A DNA stretch of 64,000 nt. It comes from Arthrobacter sp. M2012083. Its GTDB lineage: Bacteria > Actinomycetota > Actinomycetes > Actinomycetales > Micrococcaceae. Of the stretch, positions 46,992 to 56,658 are shown piece after piece (the stretch's first letter is position 1; each line of letters opens with the position of its first letter). The position numbers and the translations under genes were made by a program. The stretch covers positions 62,001 through 126,000 of the forward strand of contig NZ_AKKK01000013.1 of assembly GCF_000281065.1 (NCBI RefSeq), written 5' to 3'. Under the pieces are notes generated by a model. That model searched no databases and was not told where the DNA came from. It worked only from the letters and a program-made list of their open reading frames with translations.

Positions 46992-47936
46992 TTGGCCGAG
47001 GGCAACAGCTCGCACTATCAGGTTCTCCGCGTTTCCGTCACAGCTACGGACAAGGAGATCAAAGTGGCCTACCGCAAGGCTGCCCGGAAGGCCCACCCTG
47101 ACCACGGTGGAGAAGCAGAGATGTTCCGGCGCGTGACACTCGCGTACGAGACCCTCATTGATCCCAAACGGCGGGCCGAGTACGACCGAAGGTACGCCCG
47201 AGGAGCCTCAAACGTCAGTCAGCCCCGTCCCGGGGACTACACCGGCCCTGCAGCGCCGGATTCCTCCGCCACTACCAATGTCAAGCGACCCCAGGCCCAG
47301 CGCAATACTGCGGGCGACCCCCCTGTCTATGTCCCTGCGTTTGACGATCCCACCGAAGTTCCGCTCATTTCAGCGGCGGAAGCGGCTCAGCAGGTCCACG
47401 GACTCCCCCGCAAACGGGGCATTTTTGGAGCCGAGGCCCGCATTCAACGCGAGATGCGCACTGTGCAGCTCATCAGCCGACAGGTCCTGACTGCCATACC
47501 CGCGGCCCGGCTGATCAACGGCCTGCGCTCGCCGTCGGACAACAATCACATCGACCACGCCGTTCTATCCGGCTACCGCCTGGCATTGATTGGTTCCATG
47601 CTGCTGCCCAAAGGTGCCTACGCGTGGGACGGCCATTCCCTGCGGCACGGCGGGCGTTCGGTAGCTCCTCCTCAGCTCGCGCACATCGTCCGCCACATGC
47701 AGGACCTTTTTCCCGAACTCAATGTCACAGGCTGGGTGGTTCTGCACAGTCCTGACGGCAACCTCCACGAACCGGTGATCGACCAATACGGCAAGGGCAT
47801 ATCGAGCCACAACCCAGTGGAAGTGGTCAATGCCGCAGGGTTGGTAAGGGGGCTCAAGCAATTCCTCAGTTCAGGGCCAGCGCCGAACACCGTGGTGATA
47901 CCTGTGCTGGCACGGTTGCTTCGCGGGATGCACTAG
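46992..47936 (+). CDS. J-domain protein with C-terminal NERD-like/unknown domain
   Basis: The 314-aa protein has a J domain at about 6-70 with HPD at 35-37 (KAHPDHGGEAEMF), a linker rich in Pro/Thr, and a conserved C-terminal domain (IDHAVLSGYRLALIGSMLLPKGAYAWDG) that resembles the nuclease-related NERD fold. The start is TTG 46992 with AGAAGGG seven bases upstream. A co-chaperone role with DnaK is likely. Confidence 0.85.
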   Translation: MAEGNSSHYQVLRVSVTATDKEIKVAYRKAARKAHPDHGGEAEMFRRVTLAYETLIDPKRRAEYDRRYARGASNVSQPRPGDYTGPAAPDSSATTNVKRPQAQRNTAGDPPVYVPAFDDPTEVPLISAAEAAQQVHGLPRKRGIFGAEARIQREMRTVQLISRQVLTAIPAARLINGLRSPSDNNHIDHAVLSGYRLALIGSMLLPKGAYAWDGHSLRHGGRSVAPPQLAHIVRHMQDLFPELNVTGWVVLHSPDGNLHEPVIDQYGKGISSHNPVEVVNAAGLVRGLKQFLSSGPAPNTVVIPVLARLLRGMH

Positions 47937-47974
47937 GCCCAGCCGACTTCTACGCGGCTGACTAAGATGGGACA

Positions 47975-48442
47975 GTGTTCCGCATCCTCTTCCATACTCC
48001 AGAAATCCCGGGCAATACGGGCAACGCCATCCGCTTGGCCGCCATCACGGGGGCCGAGCTCCACTTGGTGGAGCCCCTCGGCTTCGATTTTTCCGATGCC
48101 AAGCTGCGTCGCGCCGGCCTTGATTACCACGACCTCGCCGTAGTTACGGTCCACAAGGACATCGAAGCCGCCTGGTCCGCGCTCAAACCGGAACGGGTTT
48201 TCGCCTACACCTCGGACGGTGAGACGTCCTATACGGACATCAGCTACCGCGAGGGCGACGTCCTGATGTTCGGTCCGGAATCCGTGGGCCTGCCGGATTG
48301 GCTCAAACAGGATCCGCACGTTACGGCGCGTGTTCGCCTTCCCATGAAGCCTTCGCTTCGATCGCTCAACCTGGCCAATGCCGCTTCGATCGCCGTGTTT
48401 GAAGCGTGGCGGCAGAACGGATTCGCCGGCGCCAAGGTCTAG
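47975..48442 (+). CDS. trmL: tRNA (cytidine/uridine-34 2'-O)-methyltransferase TrmL
   Basis: The 155-aa SPOUT enzyme has IPGNTGNAIRLAAITGAELHL, then MFGPESVGLP and LPMKPSLRSLNLANAASI, the three family motifs forming the SAM-binding trefoil knot. It methylates wobble ribose in Leu tRNAs. Start is GTG 47975. Confidence 0.93.
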   Translation: MFRILFHTPEIPGNTGNAIRLAAITGAELHLVEPLGFDFSDAKLRRAGLDYHDLAVVTVHKDIEAAWSALKPERVFAYTSDGETSYTDISYREGDVLMFGPESVGLPDWLKQDPHVTARVRLPMKPSLRSLNLANAASIAVFEAWRQNGFAGAKV

Positions 48443-48582
48443 CCCATCCAACGGGGCTACAGCACCGAATACCTTATGCAGGACTTTTCCTGCTTTGGAC
48501 ATTCGTTGAGGGAGCCTACGTGAGCGCGCTGCAGACCAGGGTGATGACGGCAAACCGCTGCACCGCCGCGCCTTCGACGCAA

Positions 48583-48611
48583 TCCCGTTATGCTGCCGGT
48601 TTCAAACGGGA
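48583..48611. promoter_or_regulatory. Inverted repeat upstream of sigK
   Basis: TCCCGTT (48583-48589) and AACGGGA (48605-48611) form a perfect 7-bp inverted repeat, 20 bp before the sigK start. It could be an operator or leader stem. Confidence 0.3.
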
Positions 48612-48630
48612 CGACATATGCTGGACGGTG

Positions 48631-49236
48631 ATGGACATCCCCAACAATCCCAGCCCCCCGGTCTCCGAAGCCACCGGCTCTTCGACTGATCTGAACGCGC
48701 AGCTGGCTGGCCTGCTCGAACTCGTGGCAGCAGGCGACCAGCAGGCTTTCGCCGAGTTCTATAGCCTCACCTCGCGGCGTGTGTTCGGTATGGCCAGGCG
48801 CGTCCTGATAGACCCCGACCTCAGCGAGGACGCCACCCAAGAGGTCTACATCCAGGTCTGGCAGGGTGCTGCCAAATTCGACCGTGCCGCAGGCAGCCCG
48901 CTGGCTTGGCTCATGACGATTGCCCACCGGAGGGCCATAGACCGTGTCCGCGCCGTGCAGGCAGCAACTGACCGGGAGGCCAGATACGGCGCAGCCAGCC
49001 AGGACCCGGACCGCGACCTGGTGGCGGAGGAAGCCGACACCAACCTGGAGGCCGAAGCTGTCAGCCGCTGCCTCGGTACGCTCACGGACACGCAGCGCGA
49101 ATCAGTCCGGCTCGCATATTACGGCGGACTGACCTATCGGGAAGTCGCCGAACATCTCGGTGCCGCTGTCCCGACCATCAAATCCCGCATCCGCGATGGA
49201 CTACTACGCCTGAAGACCTGCCTGGGGGTGGGTTGA
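48631..49236 (+). CDS. sigK: ECF sigma factor SigK
   Basis: It is about 201 aa from ATG 48631 (GTG 48628 possible). Region 2 is FAEFYSLTSRRVFGMARRVL...DATQEVYIQVWQGAAKFD and region 4 LTDTQRESVRLAYYGGLTYREVAEHLG, then VPTIKSRIRDGLLRL. One base separates its stop from rskA. RskA holds SigK at the membrane until regulated proteolysis frees it. Confidence 0.92.
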   Translation: MDIPNNPSPPVSEATGSSTDLNAQLAGLLELVAAGDQQAFAEFYSLTSRRVFGMARRVLIDPDLSEDATQEVYIQVWQGAAKFDRAAGSPLAWLMTIAHRRAIDRVRAVQAATDREARYGAASQDPDRDLVAEEADTNLEAEAVSRCLGTLTDTQRESVRLAYYGGLTYREVAEHLGAAVPTIKSRIRDGLLRLKTCLGVG

Positions 49237-49237
49237 T

Positions 49238-50071
49238 ATGAGTGAAAACACCAGTGGAGGCTTTATCCGCAGAATGTTTGCCAACGACATCGCCACCGAC
49301 CTCGCTGAGGGGCGCGTTCTCGAACTGGCCGAAATCTATGCCCTGGACGCCCTGAGTGACGACGAACGGGTAATGATCGACGACTATCTCAAGGACGCTC
49401 CGGAACGTCCTGAATTCCTGGATCGGGTCCGCGAAGCCCGCGAGGCACTGTCAGTCAGTTTCGCGCCGGAAGAGACACCCCCGGCCAGACTCTTCGACAA
49501 CATCATGGAACGCATCACCACGGATGCCGCTAGCCGACCCACTGCTGAGCCGGCGGCTTCGCCTGTGGCGAATCCCGCCGTCGACGACCTCGCAGCGGCC
49601 AGGGCCAAGCGCGAAGAACGCACACGCGCCGGTGGCCCCCGCAGATGGATCGTGGGAGCCGCCGCAGCAGCAGTGATTGCACTGGGCGGCATCGGAGTGG
49701 GCGCTTACGTTTCTGCGCAGAATGACCCGGTCAACCAGGTGCTGCAGGCACAGGATGTCCAGAAGAAATCCGCGCCTGTCCCCGGCGGCGGTACGGCCAC
49801 CATCTCTGCATCAACGGCCAAAGATTCATTCGTCGTTCTGATGGATGGTGTCGCACCGGCCCCGGAGGGCAAGGTCTACCAGTTGTGGACCCTGCCCAAG
49901 GATGGCTCCGCCCCTGTACCGCAGGGAACCATGGATGCGGAGACACTCTCCAAACCTGCTGTTGTCAAGGGCCTGTCCTCAGCTTCGTCCGTAGCCATCA
50001 CCGTGGAACCCACGGGCGGATCAAGCGCCCCCACCACGGACCCGGTCCTGGTGGTCGGACTCAGCGCCTGA
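49238..50071 (+). CDS. rskA: Anti-sigma-K factor RskA
   Basis: It is 277 aa. A cytoplasmic sigma-binding segment (about 18-90: LELAEIYALDALSDDER) precedes a membrane helix near 137-160, then an extracytoplasmic RskA domain (KDSFVVLMDGVAPAPEGKVYQLW). There is no zinc HxxxCxxC motif, which fits the RskA class. The gene is coupled to sigK. Confidence 0.93.
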   Translation: MSENTSGGFIRRMFANDIATDLAEGRVLELAEIYALDALSDDERVMIDDYLKDAPERPEFLDRVREAREALSVSFAPEETPPARLFDNIMERITTDAASRPTAEPAASPVANPAVDDLAAARAKREERTRAGGPRRWIVGAAAAAVIALGGIGVGAYVSAQNDPVNQVLQAQDVQKKSAPVPGGGTATISASTAKDSFVVLMDGVAPAPEGKVYQLWTLPKDGSAPVPQGTMDAETLSKPAVVKGLSSASSVAITVEPTGGSSAPTTDPVLVVGLSA

Positions 50072-50090
50072 CCCCTGGCGATGTAGCGCA

Positions 50091-50137
50091 CGACGGCGGC
50101 CGCCCCTTGGGTGGGACGGCCGCCGTCGTCAGTTTTT
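50091..50137 (+). terminator. Terminator after rskA
   Basis: CGACGGCGGCCG and CGGCCGCCGTCG form a 12-bp stem, with GTTTTTG after it. The gntP gene converges from the other side. Confidence 0.9.
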
Positions 50138-50174
50138 GTCGGCTGCCATCGCAGCTGGACCACTGTTGTCGAAG

Positions 50175-51578
50175 CTACAACACCAGCGACAGAAGCATCA
50201 CGAAGCCGAAGCCCACCACGGAGATCAGCGTCTCCATCACCGACCAGGTTTTGAATGTCTGCCCAACGGTAAGACCGAACAACTCCTTCACAAGCCAGAA
50301 TCCGGCGTCGTTGACGTGTGACAGGAAGAGGGAACCTGCGCCGATAGCCAAAGCCAGCAAAGCCGCATGCGTCGGACTAAGGCTGCTGGCGAGGGGCGCC
50401 ACAATGCCCGCCGCCGTCACTGTCGCCACTGTGGCCGAGCCCGTAGCCAGGCGGAGGGCCACCGCCACGATGAAACCGAGCACCAGGACCGACATGTTGG
50501 CGCCTTCTGCCCATTTCTTGACGGCATCGCCCACGCCCGCGCCGATCAACGTCTGCTTGAAACCACCGCCGGCGCCCACAATGAGGAGGATGGCCGCGAT
50601 GGGTCCCAGGCTTTCACCCACTTTGGCTGTGATCCTGCTGCCCGTGAAACCTACGGCGTATCCGAACGTCACGATAGCCAGGAGAACCGCCAGCGTCATG
50701 GCCACCAGAGGCTGGCCCACGAAGTCAAAGAAGATCCTGATGCCCGGTGCCGTTTCAGGGTTTGGCCAGATGATGCCGCCCAGGGCTTTCAACAGCATGA
50801 GGACCACGGGGAAGATGATGGTCAGCAGTGTCACAAGGAACGACGGCTGGCGCTTCACTTCGCTCAGATCGGCTGCGTGCTGGGTGTCGATGCCTCCGGC
50901 TACCGCCGGCGCGTCAACAGGTACCCATCGGGCAGCCAACCGCGAGAAGAGCGGGCCACAAATAATTACCGTAGGAATAGCAACGAGGATACCCAGGCCG
51001 AGCGTTGTTCCCAGCTCCGCTTTGACTGCGCTGATCGCAATCAACGGGCCCGGGTGCGGCGGCACCAGTCCGTGAAGCACGGACAGGCCAGCCAACGCCG
51101 GGATCGCGATGCGCATCAGCTTCATCTTGGACCGCTGAGTTACCAGGACAATCACCGGAAGCAACAGAACGAGTCCGATTTCGAAGAACATTGGCAAGCC
51201 GATGATCACTGCCACGAGCGTGATCATCCACACGAGCTTGTTGCCGCTGGCTTTGGCCAACAGGGTGTCCACCACACGGTTGGCTCCGCCGGAATCAGCC
51301 AGCAGCTTCCCGAGCATGGCTCCAAGGGCAATGAGCAGGCCGACTTCCTTCAGGACACCCCCAACGCCGTCCTCGAAGTTGGTGATGACCTTGCCCAGTT
51401 CCACGCCTGACGCCAGTCCCACGAAGGCCGAGCCCAAGACCAGCGCCAAGAACGGATGCAGTTTGAGTTTGGCAATCAGCACCACAATCAGGGCAATGCC
51501 AAGTGCTGCCACCACAAGAAGTTGGGTGTCGTGCGCTGTCCATTCCTGCACCTGGGTCGCTGTTTCCAGGACCCTCAC
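50175..51578 (-). CDS. gntP: Gluconate:H+ symporter, GntP family
   Basis: The 467-aa protein has about 12-13 hydrophobic helices. GntP signatures include LHGLVPPHPGPLIAI and the C-terminal GAGSLFLSHVNDAGFWLVKEL. Start is GTG 51578, overlapping the gntK stop by 4 bp, so uptake and phosphorylation of gluconate are coupled. Confidence 0.95.
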   Translation of the reverse strand: MRVLETATQVQEWTAHDTQLLVVAALGIALIVVLIAKLKLHPFLALVLGSAFVGLASGVELGKVITNFEDGVGGVLKEVGLLIALGAMLGKLLADSGGANRVVDTLLAKASGNKLVWMITLVAVIIGLPMFFEIGLVLLLPVIVLVTQRSKMKLMRIAIPALAGLSVLHGLVPPHPGPLIAISAVKAELGTTLGLGILVAIPTVIICGPLFSRLAARWVPVDAPAVAGGIDTQHAADLSEVKRQPSFLVTLLTIIFPVVLMLLKALGGIIWPNPETAPGIRIFFDFVGQPLVAMTLAVLLAIVTFGYAVGFTGSRITAKVGESLGPIAAILLIVGAGGGFKQTLIGAGVGDAVKKWAEGANMSVLVLGFIVAVALRLATGSATVATVTAAGIVAPLASSLSPTHAALLALAIGAGSLFLSHVNDAGFWLVKELFGLTVGQTFKTWSVMETLISVVGFGFVMLLSLVL

Positions 51579-52120
51579 GAGGCGGTCACTTCTGTACCGG
51601 CGCCCAAGGGCCGCAGACCCAGCCGTTCAATGACTTCGTCGGCTTCTTCGGCCGGCGACGCGGAAACGCACAATGAGATGTGGTCTTCGTCTTCCGTGGG
51701 TTCCTCAAGGGCGTCGAACTGTGACTCCAGGAGCGACGGCGGCATGAAGTGACCATGCCTGGAGGCAAGGCGATCCGAGATCTTGTCCTTGCTCCCCTGC
51801 AGGAAGACGAAGACAACCCCTTCACCCCGGAGGACATCGCGATATTTCTTTTTCAGTGCCGAACAGGTGATGATCGCCGGGGTTCCGGCATCCACGTGCT
51901 CCCGGATCCAATCCGAGATGATGCCCAGCCAAGGCCAGCGGTCCTCATCGCTGAGGGCCTGTCCCGAGTGCATCTTTGCCACGTTAGCTTCAGGATGGAG
52001 ATCATCGCCTTCGGCAAGATCCCACCCGAGTTTCCCTGCCAATACGCCGGCTACGGTCGATTTGCCCGAACCGGAGACTCCCATAATCACCAGTACAGGT
52101 TGCTGCGCAGTCTTCGCCAT
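51575..52120 (-). CDS. gntK: Gluconokinase GntK
   Basis: The protein is 181 aa. The P-loop MGVSGSGKSTV lies near residue 13 and GDDLHPEANVAKM binds gluconate; CSALKKKYRDVLR is the family LID motif. It makes 6-phosphogluconate. ATG 52120 has GAGGAAGG ten bases upstream. Confidence 0.95.
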   Translation of the reverse strand: MAKTAQQPVLVIMGVSGSGKSTVAGVLAGKLGWDLAEGDDLHPEANVAKMHSGQALSDEDRWPWLGIISDWIREHVDAGTPAIITCSALKKKYRDVLRGEGVVFVFLQGSKDKISDRLASRHGHFMPPSLLESQFDALEEPTEDEDHISLCVSASPAEEADEVIERLGLRPLGAGTEVTAS

Positions 52121-52140
52121 CAAAGTCTGCCTTCCTCGAA

Positions 52141-52153
52141 TAAATATGATTTA
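52141..52153. promoter_or_regulatory. AT-rich palindrome upstream of gntK
   Basis: TAAAT-ATG-ATTTA is perfectly symmetrical and sits about 20 bp before the gntK start. It is a candidate operator for a gluconate repressor. No such gene adjoins it. Confidence 0.3.
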
Positions 52154-52194
52154 ACCGAGATCAAGCATATGACACGGGTTACACCTCAGCAACG

Positions 52195-52974
52195 TCAGAA
52201 GCCGGCGATGGTGCTTGATCCGTTGATGGACACCACATGGAAGGCTTCCGCGCTGGTCCCGGCAGGCAGGCCGGCACGCTCCCCGTTGGACAACATCATG
52301 CTCCGGACTACCCGCTCCATACCTTCAATGTCCGGGTGCTGGCTTGCATGAACGCGGATGGCGTCAAGCTTTGCGTCCACTTGGTCCGAAACGTCCACAA
52401 AGTGGTTCTCCCGGGCGTCCGGGCTGGAGATAAACCACAACCACGGGAGCTTGTAGGCAGTAAGTCCTTCCGCAGCCAGCTCCGGGTAGGCAAAGGGATT
52501 TTCCACGGCGGGGTAGACCGCCCGGGTCACGGCTTCGCCTGCCGCGAGGTGGTCGGGATGGCTCTTCTGGAGCCGGTCCCAGTTCCTTTCCGGGTGCATA
52601 GTGAGCACGATGTCGGGGCGGATTTCGCGAATCAGCTTCACTACCTGCTTGATGACGCCATGTGTCGGCTCCAGGTAGCCATCACGCTCGTGCAGATAGT
52701 GGATGTCGGTGACTCCCACCAGGGCCGCTGCCCGCTGTTGCTCCTCTGCTCGGAGTTCGGTGATCCGTTCCCTATCCACCGGATCAAAACCGCCGGCGTC
52801 GCCGTCGGTCATGATGCAATAGCTGACCTCGACGCCGGCCGCAGTCCAGGCAGCGATGGTCCCGGCAGCGCCAAAGTCGATGTCGTCAGGATGGGCAGTA
52901 AAACAAAGCACCCGCTCAACGCGCTCCGTGGAGGCATCGAACGGGCTCTTTGCTGACGTGTCGTCAGTGGACAA
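52195..52974 (-). CDS. PIG-L family deacetylase (LmbE-like)
   Basis: The 259-aa zinc hydrolase has TAHPDDIDFGAAGT near 26-40 and SHPDHLAAGEA near 138-148, the metal-binding and catalytic set of MshB/LmbE. Substrates are N-acetyl sugars or mycothiol-type conjugates. It follows etfA by 5 bp in the etfB-etfA transcript, so a link with ETF redox is likely. Confidence 0.92.
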   Translation of the reverse strand: MSTDDTSAKSPFDASTERVERVLCFTAHPDDIDFGAAGTIAAWTAAGVEVSYCIMTDGDAGGFDPVDRERITELRAEEQQRAAALVGVTDIHYLHERDGYLEPTHGVIKQVVKLIREIRPDIVLTMHPERNWDRLQKSHPDHLAAGEAVTRAVYPAVENPFAYPELAAEGLTAYKLPWLWFISSPDARENHFVDVSDQVDAKLDAIRVHASQHPDIEGMERVVRSMMLSNGERAGLPAGTSAEAFHVVSINGSSTIAGF

Positions 52975-52979
52975 AGGGA

Positions 52980-53933
52980 TCAGCCTTTCCGCTTCTTGAT
53001 CTCCGCAGTTGCCTGCGGGAGAACCTTGAAGAGGTCACCGATGATGCCGTAGTCGGCAATCTCGAACACCGGCGACTCTGCGTCCTTATTGATGGCCACA
53101 ATGACCTTGGAAGTCTGCATCCCGGCCTTTTGCTGAATGGCTCCTGAGATGCCGGCAGAAATGTACAGCTGCGGTGACACCGTGACGCCGGTCTGGCCAA
53201 CTTGTGCGTCGTGGCCGATCCACCCGGCATCGGTAGCGGCGCGGGACGCACCAACTGCCGCGCCCAGGGCGTCGGCAAGTTCTTCGAGCGGGCCGAAGTC
53301 GCCGTCCACGCCACGACCACCGGCAACGACGATCCTTGCTTCGCTGAGGTCCGGCCGGCCGCTGACGGGCTTCTCGGTCCGCGCCGCGATGCGTGCGGAG
53401 TTCGCGATCGCGTCCGCCGGAACGTCTACCGTGGAGGTTGACGGGGCTGCCGCAGTACCAGCCGGAGCAGGCTCTACGTTGTTGGCCTTGACCGAAAGAA
53501 CCGTTACCGGAGTGGTGGCCTTAGCGGTGGTGTTGTAGGAGCCCGCCAGAACCGACTTGTGCGCGGTGCCGTCAGCCTCAACGCCCACGACGTCGGTGAT
53601 GACGCCGGCGTTGAGCTTGATGCCAAGCCTGCCCGCGATTTCCTTGCCCTCAGGCGAGTTGTCCAGGAGTACCGTTGTAGCTCCGGATGCTGCCACGGCA
53701 GCGGCGAGGTAGGCGGCCTTGGGTCCCACCAAGTAGTTGTCGAGGTCGTCCACCGACGGCTGGTAGACCGTGGTGGCACCGTATGCACCCAAGGTGGCGG
53801 CGACGTCGTCGTGCAGCTCTCCGGTGAACGCGACGGCGGTCTCCCCCAGGGAGCGGGCGATGGTCAGGAGCTCCAGGCTGCTCTTCTTGAGAGCTGCTCC
53901 CGGGTTGTCAATGAAAACAATTGCATTTGCCAT
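52980..53933 (-). CDS. etfA: Electron transfer flavoprotein alpha subunit
   Basis: It is about 317 aa. The C-terminal FAD domain has [27 protein letters not shown] and [23 protein letters not shown] 53933 has AAGGGGA eight bases upstream; the upstream in-frame Arg/His-rich segment is not coding. It pairs with EtfB 14 bp before it to carry electrons from dehydrogenases to the quinone pool. Confidence 0.95.
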   Translation of the reverse strand: MANAIVFIDNPGAALKKSSLELLTIARSLGETAVAFTGELHDDVAATLGAYGATTVYQPSVDDLDNYLVGPKAAYLAAAVAASGATTVLLDNSPEGKEIAGRLGIKLNAGVITDVVGVEADGTAHKSVLAGSYNTTAKATTPVTVLSVKANNVEPAPAGTAAAPSTSTVDVPADAIANSARIAARTEKPVSGRPDLSEARIVVAGGRGVDGDFGPLEELADALGAAVGASRAATDAGWIGHDAQVGQTGVTVSPQLYISAGISGAIQQKAGMQTSKVIVAINKDAESPVFEIADYGIIGDLFKVLPQATAEIKKRKG

Positions 53934-53947
53934 GGTTGGAGTCCCCT

Positions 53948-54751
53948 TTAGAGCAGCTTCTGTGCGGCGAGGAAGTCGACCAGCTTGATGCCGGCGTCGC
54001 CGTCGTCGGTGATGATGGTTCCTGCTGTCCGCGGTGGGCGTGCCTCTGCGGACTCCACCACTGTCCACGAGCCGGCCAGGCCTACGTGCGAGGCGTCCAC
54101 ACCGATGTCGGCCAGCGACAAGGAGGCAATCTTCTTCTTCTTGGCAGCCAGGATGCCCTTGAAGTTGGGATAGCGTGGTTCGTTGATCTGGTCAGTCACC
54201 GAGACCACTGCAGGGAGTTGCGCTTCAACCGTCTCGGAGAAGGCGCCAGCGTCGCGGCGGGCCCTGACCTGGCCGCCCGTCACCTCAAGGCTTGAGGCAA
54301 AGGTGACCTGCGGGACCGACAAACGCTCGGCAAGCTGGGCCGGGATGAGCGAAGTCTCGCCGTCCGTGGACGCCATGCCCGTCAGAACCAGATCCACAGG
54401 TCGCCCGTCGGCCGAGATGTGGCGGATGGCGGCGGCAAGGGCCAGCGATGTAGCAGCAGCATCCGAACCAGCCAAAGCATCATCGCTGAGGTGGACGCCG
54501 GAATAAGCGCCGATCTGGAGTGACTTCTTCACAGCATTGACCGCACCGGACGGGCCCATGCTCAAGGCAATGACCTCGTTCCCGGCCTTCGGGCCTCCGC
54601 GTTCCTCCGCCAGTTGGAGCGCTGCCTCGAGGGCGTATTCGTCCAGTTCGGACAAAATGCTCTCTTCACGGTCGGTTGTGTTGCCAGGTCCGGTGATGTG
54701 CCGGTCGAACTGGGCGTCCGGGACGTGCTTGACCAGAACGACAATCTTCAA
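53948..54751 (-). CDS. etfB: Electron transfer flavoprotein beta subunit
   Basis: It is about 267 aa from TTG 54751, which gives the usual KIVVLVKHVPD start; GTG 54763 is the alternative. The AMP-binding region contains DLVLTGMASTDGETSLIP and the signature LPAVVSVTDQINEPRYPNFKGILAAKKK. It is the first gene of the operon etfB-etfA-PIG-L. Confidence 0.94.
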   Translation of the reverse strand: MKIVVLVKHVPDAQFDRHITGPGNTTDREESILSELDEYALEAALQLAEERGGPKAGNEVIALSMGPSGAVNAVKKSLQIGAYSGVHLSDDALAGSDAAATSLALAAAIRHISADGRPVDLVLTGMASTDGETSLIPAQLAERLSVPQVTFASSLEVTGGQVRARRDAGAFSETVEAQLPAVVSVTDQINEPRYPNFKGILAAKKKKIASLSLADIGVDASHVGLAGSWTVVESAEARPPRTAGTIITDDGDAGIKLVDFLAAQKLL

Positions 54752-54944
54752 TGTCTCTTCCACTGTCTTCGAAGCAGCCTTCCATGCTTGTGGACGGCCA
54801 AACGCAGCAGCGTGGCCGTAAATTGCCCATCGCGTGGGCTCGTCCTAGCTAAGCATATTGCCCGCAGAAAACCACTCCCAGCGTTAAGTCCTGTTTCAGC
54901 TACATGCGATGCATTGCGTGTTCAGTTCACCCGCGTGGACACAG

Positions 54945-54983
54945 CAAAACGGCGGGCGACACCGAGGAGGTGCCGCCCGCCGT
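54945..54983 (-). terminator. Terminator of the htrA gene
   Basis: ACGGCGGGCG (54949-54958) pairs with CGCCCGCCGT (54974-54983); read leftward the stem is followed by TTTTG. It separates htrA from etfB. Confidence 0.8.
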
Positions 54984-55029
54984 CGTGCGTTGTTCTTGCC
55001 TGCTGTTGGGCCGCTTACTGTCGCTCAGC

Positions 55030-56658
55030 CTACTGCTGGGCGGCGTCGAGGGTGACCTCAACCTCTTGCGTCTGGCCGCCACGCTGAATGGTGACCTTCA
55101 CTTTGGCACCGGCCGGCTGTTCGCGTACAGCTGCGGTCAATTGGTTGGGATCGCTCACGGTGTAATCGCCGAACTTCGTTACGACGTCGCCAACCTTGAG
55201 CCCAGCCTTGGCAGCTGCCGAACCCGACGTCACCGACGCAACCTCGGCCCCCACGGAGAAGCCTGAATCGCTGCCCGAAGAGGACTTCGAACGAACGGAC
55301 ACACCAAACTGACCATGGCTGGCCTTGCCGGTGTCGATGATCTCCTGCGCGACCCGCTTGGCGTGGTTGATCGGGACACTGAAACCAACGCCGATGTTAC
55401 CGGTGGACGTTTCGGAGGTACCGCTGCCCGCCGAAGCGATGGCCACGTTGACGCCGATAACTTCACCCTTGCTGTTCACCAAGGCACCACCGGAGTTACC
55501 CGGGTTGATGGCGGCATCGGTCTGGATCACATTTATGGCAATCGAGCCGGCATTGGCTGCACTCTGGCTCTGGCCCCCATTAGGTGGAGCGAACTGGAAA
55601 CCTTCGTCGTCGCCCTGGCTCTCATCCGGCGTACCTTCCGGCACGGCAGACGACGCAACACTAATGGTGCGGTTGAGCGTTGATACGATGCCGTCCGTCA
55701 CCGTGCCCGTGAGGCCCAGCGGCGAACCGATGGCGACGGCGGTGTCCCCCACGTTGATCTTGGACGAGTCACCCAGAGTAGCCGGGACCAGGCCCGATGC
55801 GTCGCTCACCTTGATCACAGCGAGGTCTGATAACGGATCCGTGCCAACCACGGTGGCCTTAAGGACCTTTCCGTCGCTCGTCCGGACCTCGATGGCAGCG
55901 TTGGCGGTAGCACCGTCCAACGTGACGACGTGGGTGTTGGTGAGAATGTGGCCTTGGTCGTCAAGGATGATGCCGGAACCCGTTCCGCCCTCGTTGCCGC
56001 TGGTCGCCTTGATGGTCACCACGCTGGGTGATGCCTTGGCTGCCGCAGCGGTAATGACGTTGACGTCGTCCTTGTTGTTCACGATGACCGTGCTGGACTG
56101 CCCGCCTGTGGAAGCAGCCGGGGCGGGGTTATCCCACAGCGCGTTACTTCCGGCCACTACACCACCACCGATCAATCCCGCTGCAAGCATGCTTGCCACA
56201 AGAGTGCCGACACCGAATGCCGGCTTGCGCTTGTTGGCTACCGCCGAAGAGTGGCCGGGGGTGTGCTGCATTCCGGGGCCATTTTGGCCTTGGGAATGCT
56301 GGAATCCTTGTGCGTTGTGGAACTGGGTGCCGGTATTTCCATTCGGTCCGGGGTTTGAACCACCGTAGAACGGCTGGTGCTGGGGGTAGCTCGGGCGGTG
56401 CCCCGGATCATGCTGCTGCTGCGGAGCGCCGTAGTACTGCGGCTGCTGCGGTTGCTGGGACTGCTGCTGGGTTGCCGGCGATTGGAAGGCAGGCAGCGGA
56501 GTGGTGGGCTGAGCGGTGCCTTCCGTCCCGGCTTCGCGTCCTGAAGTCCAGGCAGGCTGCTGGGTAGCGGCCGCATCGCCCTGCTCCCCCGTCGTATTCC
56601 GCGGCTCTGATGGCTCGCGGTTCTCTGGTGCGGTGCCCTGCGCTGGGTTCTCCGTCAT
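55030..56658 (-). CDS. Membrane-anchored HtrA/DegP-type serine protease with PDZ domain
   Basis: It is 542 aa. The cytoplasmic N-terminus (about 1-140) is unstructured and rich in Gln, Pro and Asn. A membrane helix lies at about 148-175. The trypsin-like domain has catalytic H243 (LTNTHVV), D278 (LSDLAVIKV) and S389 (INPGNSGG). A C-terminal PDZ domain covers about 445-540. It degrades misfolded envelope proteins. ATG 56658 has AAAGGAAG six bases upstream. Confidence 0.94.
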   Translation of the reverse strand: MTENPAQGTAPENREPSEPRNTTGEQGDAAATQQPAWTSGREAGTEGTAQPTTPLPAFQSPATQQQSQQPQQPQYYGAPQQQHDPGHRPSYPQHQPFYGGSNPGPNGNTGTQFHNAQGFQHSQGQNGPGMQHTPGHSSAVANKRKPAFGVGTLVASMLAAGLIGGGVVAGSNALWDNPAPAASTGGQSSTVIVNNKDDVNVITAAAAKASPSVVTIKATSGNEGGTGSGIILDDQGHILTNTHVVTLDGATANAAIEVRTSDGKVLKATVVGTDPLSDLAVIKVSDASGLVPATLGDSSKINVGDTAVAIGSPLGLTGTVTDGIVSTLNRTISVASSAVPEGTPDESQGDDEGFQFAPPNGGQSQSAANAGSIAINVIQTDAAINPGNSGGALVNSKGEVIGVNVAIASAGSGTSETSTGNIGVGFSVPINHAKRVAQEIIDTGKASHGQFGVSVRSKSSSGSDSGFSVGAEVASVTSGSAAAKAGLKVGDVVTKFGDYTVSDPNQLTAAVREQPAGAKVKVTIQRGGQTQEVEVTLDAAQQ

